From Pseudomonas sp. MYb118 (GTDB lineage: Bacteria > Pseudomonadota > Gammaproteobacteria > Pseudomonadales > Pseudomonadaceae), in NCBI RefSeq assembly GCF_040947875.1, contig NZ_JBFRXN010000003.1, positions 1,054,001 to 1,118,000 of the forward strand: a stretch of DNA of 64,000 bases, read 5' to 3'. The notes below the pieces were generated by a model, which was given only the letters and a program-made list of their open reading frames with translations, searched no databases and was not told the origin of the DNA. The position numbers were made by a program, and so were the translations under genes. Position 1 is the first letter of the stretch; the number at the start of each line of letters is the position of its first letter. Of the stretch, positions 45,249-53,284 are shown piece by piece.

Positions 45249-45917
45249 TCAACTGCCGCCATAAGAACCAAAATCAACCACGACCTCCACCACACATTCG
45301 CCATCCGGAAGTGCAGCCACCGCCTGTATCTTTCTGACGCCTGGGGTCTTGTACACCACGGGCAACATTGCAGCTTTTCCCCCGGGTCCAGTTGCCACGG
45401 TTTGGCTTTCATGGTCGGGAACGTCGAACGTGACCGGGATATCGCTGACAGGGCTACCGTTGGAGATGATTTGCACCGCGGATGCGTACACAAGATTGAT
45501 CTGCGCCAGCACCTTCGTGGGTGGATAGGGTAAATAATGGTCGATCAGATTGATGAACCTGACATGGAAATCCGAGATTCGGCACGGGATCGTCAGTGGC
45601 CCCTCTGCATCGGCGGAGTAGACGACCAGAGTGGCGGACGCTTTTCCGCTGGCTCTAGGTGTTACCTGCCAGACGCACGCGCCTTCGACCACATCAACAG
45701 GTTCGTCAAAAGGAGGTACCGCAGTGAAACTCTGGCTGTCACTATCACCAAGGCCGAGCCGGAGCTTTTCGATTTCATCTGAAGTAACTTCCACTCTGAT
45801 TTCGTTGGGTTGCCCTTTGGATAATTTTATATCGTCTCCGGGGCCAACTTCATTACCATTAATAAATACTGTTCCCCACCCAGACTGGGCGAAACCCAAA
45901 CTCTTTACTTTGCTCAT
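45249..45917 (-). CDS. array family protein 5, short form
   Basis: 222 residues without the CHG module. It begins MSKVKSLGFAQSGWGTVFING and so consists of one VNG module (to about residue 118, ending PLTIPCRISDF) plus a C-terminal Ig-like domain (VSDIPVTFDVPDHES...VRKIQAVAALPDGECVV). GGAGG lies 6 nt before the ATG. It is probably the last gene of an operon with the two genes upstream (46073-46780 and 46922-47578), because no box or other promoter feature stands out in the 155-bp gap. Confidence 0.72.
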   Translation of the reverse strand: MSKVKSLGFAQSGWGTVFINGNEVGPGDDIKLSKGQPNEIRVEVTSDEIEKLRLGLGDSDSQSFTAVPPFDEPVDVVEGACVWQVTPRASGKASATLVVYSADAEGPLTIPCRISDFHVRFINLIDHYLPYPPTKVLAQINLVYASAVQIISNGSPVSDIPVTFDVPDHESQTVATGPGGKAAMLPVVYKTPGVRKIQAVAALPDGECVVEVVVDFGSYGGS

Positions 45918-46072
45918 GATCCACCTCCGATGTTTAGGGCGATGTGTAAAGGACTCTTACTTCCCGGCATTCCCATGAAACTTGAACCATGCAGCTTGGA
46001 AAGAGCCCGAAATAATGGCTGTCTAGATTCGATTTGAGCGATCTGTTTTATTATCCGCCACAACCGACAAAC

Positions 46073-46780
46073 TCACGGCCAAGGCATACTCCAAGCCCTG
46101 CAACGCAAACTGAAACCACTGTCTGACATATGGTTGGCTATATTCAAAGTCGAATCCAGCGACGTGTCTTTATCGAACGTCATCTTCCACGCGTAGACGC
46201 CATTTTCTGCAACGCAGGAGTTCCCCAATGGCGGTTCGAAAGATGGCGCAGGCCCGGGTTTATCAGTACTTGAAGCACCTCTTGTCAGGACCAGTTTTTC
46301 GGCGAACAGAGGACTCCCGGGTTTGATTTGAATCCTCAGCCAATTGACATGGAGGGTCGCGCCGTAGCGAATCCCGGTGCTCTGGAAATCCGGATAAGGT
46401 AGATCGTCGACTCTGACCAGTTCGATTTCATCGGTCACGTTGGCCGACATAACCCAACATGCACGCGAGCTAGGGAGTTCGGCTTCATGGCTGTAGAACA
46501 CCAGGGTCATGGTGCCGCTCAGCCCCTCTCCTGTCTTCAACTGCCATCTGAACTCGCCATTGTCCGAATGGACTGGTGTTTGGAAGCTCGGCGTCGCTTC
46601 GACGACCAGATTTCCCGCTTCAACCTTTTCCAGCATGATGCTTTCGAAAACGTTCGCAGGCGCTTTCAAGGTAATGTTATTGGTTGCGCCACGAACCAGG
46701 ACAATCGGCCGACCCGATCCAACGGGCTTGCCATTGACTGACAATGTAGTTTGAGCCCACGAGCGCTTTGAATCGTTCAT
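46073..46780 (-). CDS. array family protein 6, short form
   Basis: 235 residues from MNDSKRSWAQTTLSVNGKPV, with AGAGG 7 nt before the ATG at 46780 (the frame is open to 46879 but without a ribosome site). One VNG module is followed by the SANVTDEIELV punctuation and one beta-rich module with three Cys overall (RACWVM, NSCVAE, RCRAW). No signal peptide. It sits 140 bp downstream of protein 7 and is probably cotranscribed. Confidence 0.7.
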   Translation of the reverse strand: MNDSKRSWAQTTLSVNGKPVGSGRPIVLVRGATNNITLKAPANVFESIMLEKVEAGNLVVEATPSFQTPVHSDNGEFRWQLKTGEGLSGTMTLVFYSHEAELPSSRACWVMSANVTDEIELVRVDDLPYPDFQSTGIRYGATLHVNWLRIQIKPGSPLFAEKLVLTRGASSTDKPGPAPSFEPPLGNSCVAENGVYAWKMTFDKDTSLDSTLNIANHMSDSGFSLRCRAWSMPWP

Positions 46781-46921
46781 GATTAATCCTCTCGCCTGTA
46801 CGCCAAGTAGATCGGACGCACGAGTCCCGTGCCTATTCACGACTAATACTTCATAACTTTCAAACTCAACACTGCTCATGCGGGTGCAACAGTCTTTATG
46901 AACCGATTGTCCACATTGGTT

Positions 46922-47578
46922 TTACACAACATCCACCAAAAGGGTGGCCGACACGAATACTCCGGGGGCGTACTCAGCTTCAGCTGTGAAAGTGCGCAAT
47001 CCCACAGTGCTGTACTTGAAAGCATTTGTAGTCACGACGCCCGCGCCGTCCGTTCTGCTTACGTAAGGTTCATGATCAGGCCTGAAAAAATTCACTAATG
47101 CTCCTGAGATCGGGCTTTCATCCGGATATGTGAGCATCAAATCCACGCCGTACCAGTCACCTACCTTGATACTCAACCGATCTGGCGGCAGCGGAGCAGG
47201 CTGCCAGACGGATCGAAACCAGAACCTGAGAATGGGGGCGGCCTTGACGACTCGACAAGCCATTCCGAGCGGAGTGGGCATATCCTGGCTGTAGGCAATG
47301 AGCGTAATCGGCCCGCTGTAACTGGGCTCAAAACTGATCAGTGTGGTAAATCGGAGGTTCTCGCGTACGAGGTCCTCACCCCAGTCGGGTGAGGCTACTG
47401 GCTCTGGTCGCCCGCCGTCGGCGTGGCCCAAGCGTAACGTCCGTACGGCCTGATCGGGTATTGACACTTCTATCTTGTTGTCGGCGCTAGGGCGCAGGTT
47501 ACCGGTCATACCGGGCAGCCACTCCACACCATTGATTACGATGGTTGCCTGTTTCCAAGGATCATCTGCATTGGCCAT
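46922..47578 (-). CDS. array family protein 7, short form
   Basis: 218 residues from MANADDPWKQATIVINGVEW, with GAGGG 7 nt before ATG 47578. One VNG module (to ACRVVKAAP) is followed by an Ig-like domain with LTYPDESPISGALVNFF and a C-terminus AEYAPGVFVSATLLVDVV. It is the first gene of the putative three-gene operon and carries its own perfect lux-type box at 47647-47666. Confidence 0.72.
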   Translation of the reverse strand: MANADDPWKQATIVINGVEWLPGMTGNLRPSADNKIEVSIPDQAVRTLRLGHADGGRPEPVASPDWGEDLVRENLRFTTLISFEPSYSGPITLIAYSQDMPTPLGMACRVVKAAPILRFWFRSVWQPAPLPPDRLSIKVGDWYGVDLMLTYPDESPISGALVNFFRPDHEPYVSRTDGAGVVTTNAFKYSTVGLRTFTAEAEYAPGVFVSATLLVDVV

Positions 47579-47619
47579 AACCAAACCCTCAAGTCGCTAT
47601 CCGAAAAGGACCAAACCTG

Positions 47620-47666
47620 ACTATCAGGGCATATTCCATTTTGCGTAACTGTCAGATGTGACAGTT
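47620..47666 (-). promoter_or_regulatory. lux-type box and -10 element of array gene 7
   Basis: AACTGTCA-GATG-TGACAGTT (47647-47666) lies 22 bp from ACTAT (47620-47624). The surrounding sequence differs from genes 2-4, so the box and its spacing are conserved independently of the recent duplications. Confidence 0.68.
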
Positions 47667-47790
47667 CAGTTAGAACCATTCGAGATAATCGGCGCTTCAA
47701 TCAAACCCATTGTGGTCAACAGCCCTCCGTAAAAAAAGGCAGATCAGGTGCATCCTGTTCTGCCTTTTCCTTGGGCGCGAACGCTGGCAA

Positions 47791-48015
47791 TCACTGAGTG
47801 ACGCAACGAGTGGTCGTAGTCACTCGCGTCACCTCGCCATTCTCACCCCGTACATCGCCCAGCACATCGGTTTGATCCGTGGCCTGACAGGTACGCACCG
47901 GCGGCGGTGGCGGGGTTACGACGGGAGGGGGTGGAGGACTGGCGCAACCGGCAAGCATTGCGGCGCAGAAGGTCAGCGACAAGGCTGTATAAACGCGTTT
48001 CCCAGGATTTTTCAT
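47791..48015 (-). CDS. small proline-rich lipoprotein
   Basis: 74 residues. KRVYTALSLTFCAAMLAGC is a lipoprotein signal with lipobox LAGC. A proline run (SPPPPPVVTPPPPPVR) and a short Cys-containing C-terminus (TCQAT...TRCVTQ) follow, the two Cys probably bonded. It is a small envelope protein of unknown function, of a type common in Pseudomonas. It sits between the array operon and the DUF1652 gene. Confidence 0.65.
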   Translation of the reverse strand: MKNPGKRVYTALSLTFCAAMLAGCASPPPPPVVTPPPPPVRTCQATDQTDVLGDVRGENGEVTRVTTTTRCVTQ

Positions 48016-48157
48016 AGGTTGACCCGCGATAAGTGATCGACACCTTTTTGTGACAACAGAACGGGCGTGCTAAATCCGTACTGCTGTCATAAAAAGTGTT
48101 CGTTATGCTCAATCACTGGCCGAATGCCGGGCAAAACCCTGGAAAAGCTGGCATTTG

Positions 48158-48409
48158 TTACGTCGTGGGGTCGGGATAATGCAGGGTGTTGCTCTGCAAT
48201 TCGTAGCGCAACTCTTCGATCAGCGCCGAAACCGATTCGGCCGATTGCAGTTTGGCGATATTCAGGCCACTGATCACCAGGTCGACCTGCCCCGAGACAG
48301 GGTGATAGAGCTTGACCGTCAATGAGTGGTCACCCGAGATCGAGCACTCGCACGCCAGGGGCGAGAAACTGCGCTCGATCAGCATGCGCAACTGGGCCAG
48401 GGAAATCAT
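48158..48409 (-). CDS. DUF1652 family protein
   Basis: 83 residues. MISLAQLRMLIERSFSPLAC matches the conserved start of DUF1652, a short family nearly restricted to Pseudomonas. VDLVISGLNIAKLQS and a C-terminal LIEELRYELQ complete it. The function is unknown. The ribosome site is weak; an alternative ATG at 48454 is preceded immediately by AAAGGA. Confidence 0.78.
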   Translation of the reverse strand: MISLAQLRMLIERSFSPLACECSISGDHSLTVKLYHPVSGQVDLVISGLNIAKLQSAESVSALIEELRYELQSNTLHYPDPTT

Positions 48410-48578
48410 TGTTGCGGGGCCGTCAGTCGTGTTTCGGCGTGAGTCATAAACCATTCCTTTAGCATCAGGGGGCAATACGCAGGCGATTCGAAGACACCTG
48501 CTGCACCCCATCAGCCTAAGAACGCGCGCCTCGGCTCAACACCTGAATTTGCACCACACGCCCTAGTGCATTTGCACT

Positions 48579-50075
48579 CTACCGCTGCCCCTTCCCCCGC
48601 CACTCCCCGGAAAACAACCCACGCTCGCGCGCCCACACAATGGCCTCGCTGCGACTGTGTACATCGAGCTTGAAGTACACCGTCGCCACATGGTTGCGCA
48701 CGGTGTTGGGCGCCAGTTTCAGGCGGGCGGCGATTTCCTTGTCGGCCAGGCCTTCGCAGATCAGCCCCAGCACATCGCGCTCGCGGGCGGTCAGGTCGGC
48801 GAAGGAGGCGTTGGGCAGTTTCGGTTTGTTGACGTTCTTAACGTTGGCCAGTTTTTCGATCAGCGTGCGGCTGAACCACGAGGCATCCTTCATCACTTCT
48901 TCGATGGCCGCCACCAGTTCCAGCTCAGTGCGCTTGCGCTCGGTGATGTCCATCAACACCAGCAGGTAGCAGGGTCGGTCCTGGATGTTCACGGTGTCGG
49001 CAGACACCGCGCAGTCGATCAGTTCACTGTCTTTCTTGCGCACGCTGACGTCGATGCGATCCAGGCTGCCGGCCTTTTCCAGTGCTGCGAACAATCGGGT
49101 GCGCGCGCCCTTGTCGTGGATGAAGTCGACTTCGGCCAGGGTCTTGCCGAGCAGTTCTTCACTGGGATAAGCCAGGGTTTCGAGGAAGGCTTCATTGACG
49201 TCCAGCACCACCTGGTCGGCGGCGCTGCACACCACGATGGGGACGGGAGTCAGGCGATACGCCTTGGCGAAACGTTCCTCGCTCTGGCGCAGGGCGATTT
49301 CAGCCTTGCGTCGAGGTTCCATGTCGACGAAGGAGAACAGCATGCAATCCTCGTCGTTTAGCTCCAGGGGCTGGCCGGCCACGATCACCTGTTTGCTGCC
49401 GCCAGCGGGCAATCGCAGGTCGGCCTGCATCTGCGGAATGGTGGCGTGCTGGCGCAGGCGCTCGATCGCCAGGTCTTTGTTTTCGGCGTCTTCGAGCACG
49501 TCCAGTTCGTAGGCCGATGTGCCAATGACTTGCTCGCGCGAATAGCCGGTCATTTCCAGGAAGCCGGTGTTGACCTTGATGTAACGAAGATCACTGAGTC
49601 GGCAGATCACCGCCGGCGCCGGATTGGCATTGAAGGTTTTTTCGAAGCGTTGCTCGGCGCTGGCCCATTCGGTGACATCATCCATGATCAGTGCCAGCGA
49701 CTCCGGTTCGTCTTGGCGGTCGGTCAGCACCATGCTGCGCACTTTATGCACCCAGGTGCGTTCCTCATCCCCGGTCGGCATCACTTCCACCAGCATATCG
49801 CTGAAGGTCTCGCCGCGCGCCACACGGTGGATCGGGTAGTTGTCGGGACTGATCACATGATTGTTGCGGTAACGCAGCGCGAAGCGCTTGGCGTACTCCT
49901 CGGCATTCGCCCCCAGCTCGCCGACCTCGGTGACGCCGTGCATGGCCAGCGCGGCGTCATTGGCCCAGAGGATGGTCTGATCCAGTTCCAGCAGGATCAC
50001 GCCATCGGACAGACCGGCGATGATCTGCTGCAACTGACGGCGATTGGTTTCGGTCGTGAGGACGTCCTGGCTCAT
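48579..50075 (-). CDS. PAS-domain LuxR-type transcriptional regulator
   Basis: 498 residues. There are three PAS domains (about 15-135 with LSDGVILLELDQTILWAND; 140-260 with NPAPAVICRLSDLRYIKVN; 275-395 with TPVPIVVCSAADQVVLDVN). A coiled linker (ITERKRTELELVAAIEEV) and a C-terminal LuxR/FixJ helix-turn-helix follow (LTARERDVLGLICEGLADKE, NTVRNHVATVYFKLDVHSR). GGAG precedes ATG 50075 by 5 nt. There is no acyl-homoserine-lactone domain. It lies inside the array, between genes 8 and 7, and is a candidate controller of the family (inference). Confidence 0.88.
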   Translation of the reverse strand: MSQDVLTTETNRRQLQQIIAGLSDGVILLELDQTILWANDAALAMHGVTEVGELGANAEEYAKRFALRYRNNHVISPDNYPIHRVARGETFSDMLVEVMPTGDEERTWVHKVRSMVLTDRQDEPESLALIMDDVTEWASAEQRFEKTFNANPAPAVICRLSDLRYIKVNTGFLEMTGYSREQVIGTSAYELDVLEDAENKDLAIERLRQHATIPQMQADLRLPAGGSKQVIVAGQPLELNDEDCMLFSFVDMEPRRKAEIALRQSEERFAKAYRLTPVPIVVCSAADQVVLDVNEAFLETLAYPSEELLGKTLAEVDFIHDKGARTRLFAALEKAGSLDRIDVSVRKKDSELIDCAVSADTVNIQDRPCYLLVLMDITERKRTELELVAAIEEVMKDASWFSRTLIEKLANVKNVNKPKLPNASFADLTARERDVLGLICEGLADKEIAARLKLAPNTVRNHVATVYFKLDVHSRSEAIVWARERGLFSGEWRGKGQR

Positions 50076-50214
50076 TGGCTCTCCACAATGTTGCGCGCCC
50101 GACAAATGGCGCTCTGTGAAGATTCCGACCGCAGCGTTCAGTGATCGTGCGGTTGCATGTGCCGCCAGGCCTGCACCGGCGAAACCGACAGTTTGCTGGC
50201 CGCCGTTTTCGACC

Positions 50215-50907
50215 TCACGCCTGCAACGCAAGGAACTCGAAACCCACCTTCTCCGCGATGCCGTCGGCCTCGAGCCACACGGTGAACGGCGCGGCGGTGT
50301 CGGCTGGGTCGAAAGTCACTCGCCACCAAATATCCAGATTTTCGATCACCTGCGGCTCTACGGGAAACACCGCGGGAACATCCTGTTCGCCCGTCACCGT
50401 TAACGTTATTTTCTTACCGAACAGGCCCTTCCCAACAGGAAACAAATGAAAGCCGAGGGTTTTATCGCGAGCAACGGCAACAATGCCGCGATGTGCGAAA
50501 AACCCATTGGTATTCGACGCTTGCAGATAAACTCTTGAGTTCGGGTACCAGGGATGATCAGCCTTATAGGTTTTGCAGGGAAAGACCAGCATTTCATCAA
50601 CGCTGCGACTGTAAAGAACCAATGTAAAAGGTACGCCTGTATCTCGCGGGTTTATCGTGAACTCCAGTTTCCCCGCCTCTGGTATCACCCAGGTATCGGG
50701 ATCCGGCGTGATCTCGACGTCAGCCCCGCCTTCCGCTACTCCCAGCCGAAACGAGCCCCACCTCGTGGGTATATTAAGGCTCAATTTATTGTCAAAGTTG
50801 TTCTGTAATAACAGTGGCGCATCTCGAGTTTGTCTGTTGTTGCCCATTTGCATCCAGACGTCTTTAAAAGGACTGTCTTCCTGCGTGACCTCGTTATTAC
50901 TTGTCAT
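50215..50907 (-). CDS. array family protein 8, most diverged short form
   Basis: 230 residues. MTSNNEVTQEDSPFKDVWMQ starts a diverged VNG-like module (no NG, but DTWVIPEAGKLEFTINP...TLVLYSRSVDEMLVFPC matches the module end). A second domain, LQASNTNGFFAHRGIVAVAR and ITLTVTGEQDVPAVF, is distinct. AGAGGTGGG lies ahead of the ATG. It carries a lux-type box at 50980-50999 and lies upstream of the PAS-LuxR gene on the same strand. No signal peptide. Function unknown. Confidence 0.68.
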   Translation of the reverse strand: MTSNNEVTQEDSPFKDVWMQMGNNRQTRDAPLLLQNNFDNKLSLNIPTRWGSFRLGVAEGGADVEITPDPDTWVIPEAGKLEFTINPRDTGVPFTLVLYSRSVDEMLVFPCKTYKADHPWYPNSRVYLQASNTNGFFAHRGIVAVARDKTLGFHLFPVGKGLFGKKITLTVTGEQDVPAVFPVEPQVIENLDIWWRVTFDPADTAAPFTVWLEADGIAEKVGFEFLALQA

Positions 50908-50952
50908 AACCCACCTCTTGATGCTCAGAAATGAACTAATTCAGAGGGCTTT

Positions 50953-50999
50953 ACTATTGGAGAAAATTGAACATACAACCACTGTCAGATATGACAGTT
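50953..50999 (-). promoter_or_regulatory. lux-type box and -10 element of array gene 8
   Basis: ACTGTCA-GATA-TGACAGT (50981-50998) is a perfect 18-bp palindrome, again 22 bp (counting the 20-bp box) from ACTAT (50953-50957). The rest of 51000-51284 holds no gene. Confidence 0.65.
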
Positions 51000-51227
51000 T
51001 ATTAGATCAAAAATAGCGAGACGGGTAGCCTTTAATAATAAAAAAGCCACTCGAACCGGTCTCAAAAATGCGTAGCGGAACGCGAAATTTCTGCGCCATC
51101 AGGTCCGCTCACCCTGACGCCCTCTCTCAGGAAAATGATGGCGGCACTTTGCCAGAAATGGGTGCCCAGTCATCCTACAACTTCCAGTTGACATTCCCTG
51201 AAACACTCGCAAATAATCGCCGCCAAT

Positions 51228-51248
51228 GTTGTACGACGACGTATAACA
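51228..51248. promoter_or_regulatory. candidate GntR-type operator upstream of oprD-like gene
   Basis: TTGTACGACGACGTATAACA is an imperfect palindrome sharing the GTACGAC core with the site upstream of the uronate dehydrogenase gene. It lies about 40 bp before the OprD-type start. Confidence 0.5.
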
Positions 51249-51284
51249 AAAAATAAAAACAACAAAAAACAAGGGAGCGTCACT

Positions 51285-52586
51285 GTGAGCAAACTCGCCC
51301 GCAATTCCTCTATCTGCACCCCCCGCCCTACCTTCGTCCGTCGCAATACCCTGAGCCTGATCGGTTGCAGCGGCCTGGCCATGCTCGCCCTGCCTGCCAC
51401 CAGCAGCGCCGAAGGTTTTGTCGATGATGCCAAGGCCACGCTGAACCTGCGTAATGCCTACTTCAACCGCAACTACACCAACCCGGCCTACCCCCAGGGC
51501 AAGGCTGAGGAGTGGACGCAGAACTTCATCCTCGATGCCAAGTCCGGCTTCACGCCGGGACCGGTCGGTTTTGGCGTAGACGTGCTGGGCATGTACTCGC
51601 AGAAGCTCGACGGCGGCAAAGGCACCGGTGGTACGCAGTTGCTGCCGATCCACGACGATGGTCGCCCGGCGGACAATTTCGGCCGCCTGGGTGTGGCGCT
51701 CAAGGGCAAGGTGTCGAAGACCGAACTGAAAGTCGGCGAGTGGATGCCGGTGTTGCCGATCCTGCGCTCGGACGATGGCCGCTCGTTGCCACAGACCTTC
51801 CGTGGCGGTCAGGTGACCTCCAACGAAATCAACGGCTTGACGCTGTACGGCGGCCAGTTCCGGCAGAACAGCCCGCGCAACGATGCGAGCATGGAAGACA
51901 TGTTCATGAACGGCAAATCGGCATCGTTCAGTTCCGACCGTTTCAACTTCGGCGGCGGTGAGTACGCGTTCAACGACAAGCGCACCCAGGTGGGTGTGTG
52001 GTACTCGGAACTCAAGGACATCTACCAACAGCAGTACTTCAACCTCAGCCACAGCCAGCCCATCGGCGACTGGACCCTGGGCGCCAACCTCGGCTACTTC
52101 ATCGGCAAGGAAGACGGCAGCGCCCTGGCCGGTGACCTCGACAACAAAACCGCGTTCGCCATGCTCTCGGCCAAGTACGGCGGCAACACCTTCTATGTCG
52201 GCCTGCAGAAGCTGAGCGGCGATGACGTGTGGATGCGCGTCAACGGCACCAGCGGCGGCACCCTGGCCAACGACAGCTACAACTCCAGCTACGACAACGC
52301 CAAGGAACGCTCCTGGCAGCTGCGCCATGACTACAACTTCGTCGCCCTCGGCGTGCCCGGCCTGACCCTGATGAACCGCTACATCAGCGGTGACAACGTA
52401 CACACCGGGACCATCACCGACGGCAAGGAATGGGGCCGCGAATCGGAACTGGCCTACACCGTGCAGAGCGGCCCGCTGAAGAACCTCAATGTGAAATGGC
52501 GTAATGCGAGCATTCGCAAGAACTTCAGCACCAACGAGTTCGACGAAAACCGGATTTTCATCAGCTATCCGATTTCGTTGCTCTAA
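51285..52586 (+). CDS. OprD-family outer membrane porin
   Basis: 433 residues. Signal peptide (LIGCSGLAMLALPATSSA) is followed by an OprD barrel: FVDDAKATLNLRNAYFNRNY, EEWTQNFILDAKSGFTPGPVGFG, MYSQKLDGG and the C-terminal DENRIFISYPISLL are family blocks. OprD-type channels import small carboxylates, sugar acids and amino acids. Shared operator-like sequence and position next to the uronate genes suggest D-glucuronate/galacturonate or aldarates as substrate. GGGAG precedes the start. Confidence 0.9.
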   Translation: MSKLARNSSICTPRPTFVRRNTLSLIGCSGLAMLALPATSSAEGFVDDAKATLNLRNAYFNRNYTNPAYPQGKAEEWTQNFILDAKSGFTPGPVGFGVDVLGMYSQKLDGGKGTGGTQLLPIHDDGRPADNFGRLGVALKGKVSKTELKVGEWMPVLPILRSDDGRSLPQTFRGGQVTSNEINGLTLYGGQFRQNSPRNDASMEDMFMNGKSASFSSDRFNFGGGEYAFNDKRTQVGVWYSELKDIYQQQYFNLSHSQPIGDWTLGANLGYFIGKEDGSALAGDLDNKTAFAMLSAKYGGNTFYVGLQKLSGDDVWMRVNGTSGGTLANDSYNSSYDNAKERSWQLRHDYNFVALGVPGLTLMNRYISGDNVHTGTITDGKEWGRESELAYTVQSGPLKNLNVKWRNASIRKNFSTNEFDENRIFISYPISLL

Positions 52587-52597
52587 GGCCGGGTTAC

Positions 52598-53145
52598 ATC
52601 CCCTGTAGGAGTGAGCATGCTCGCGATAGCGGCACAGACACCGCTGGGCACCAGACAGCCCGCGTCATCGTTAACGACCATCGCGGGCAAGCCCGCTCCC
52701 ACAGAGGTACTGCGACACGTTCTGTAGGAGCGAGCTTGCTCGCGATGGTGGAACAGACATCGCTGGGCACCAGACAACCCGCGTCATCGTTAACGACCAT
52801 CGCGAGCAAGCCCGCTCCCACAAGGGTACTGCGACGCTTTCTGTAGGAGCGAGCTTGCTCGCGATGGTGGCACAGGCGCCGCTGGGCATCAGAGAGCCAG
52901 CGTTATCGTTGACGACCATCGCGAGCAAGCCCGCTCCCACAGGGGTACTGCGACATTCTCTGTGGGAGCGAGCTTGCTCGCGATGGTGGCACAGGCGCCG
53001 CTGGGCATCAGACGGCCCGCGTTATCGTTGACGTCCATCGCGAGCAAGCTCGCTCCTACAGGGGTGGTGGCACAGGTGCCGTCGGGCACCAGACAGCCAG
53101 CGTTATCGTTGACGTCCATCGCGAGCAGGCTCGCTCCCACAGGGG
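52598..53145. repeat. tandem REPIN array, about 120-bp period
   Basis: Nine REP cores in alternating orientation. The forward ones start near 52602, 52721, 52841 and 52961, giving a 120-bp period; complement ones lie near 52678, 52797, 52916, 53036 and 53117. The inter-core sequence (e.g. ATCGTTAACGACCATCGCG) is repeated too. The 52587-53284 gap holds no gene. Confidence 0.92.
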
Positions 53146-53230
53146 GACTGCGACGCGCCCACAGCCAGCCGTCCAATTTTCACCAAAGTCGCGTTGACAA
53201 GAGCGGAAAACCCTAACGATACTCCGTGAC

Positions 53231-53240
53231 GTCGTACGAC
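53231..53240. promoter_or_regulatory. palindromic operator upstream of the uronate dehydrogenase gene
   Basis: GTCGTACGAC, a perfect 10-bp palindrome in the context GTGACGTCGTACGACAACC, lies 45 bp before the ATG. GntR/FadR-type regulators of sugar-acid loci recognise such sites. The regulator itself is not in the window. Confidence 0.6.
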
Positions 53241-53284
53241 AACCTACAACAAATTTAACAATGATTTTGCGTACAGGAACTGCC

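Noticed and set aside
35179..51000. Insertion sequences or a phage as carrier of the array
   Set aside because: No transposase, integrase, terminal inverted repeats or tRNA attachment site could be seen at either border.
52598..53145. CRISPR-like regular repeats
   Set aside because: The repeats are alternating-orientation REP elements with conserved, not unique, spacers, and there are no cas genes.
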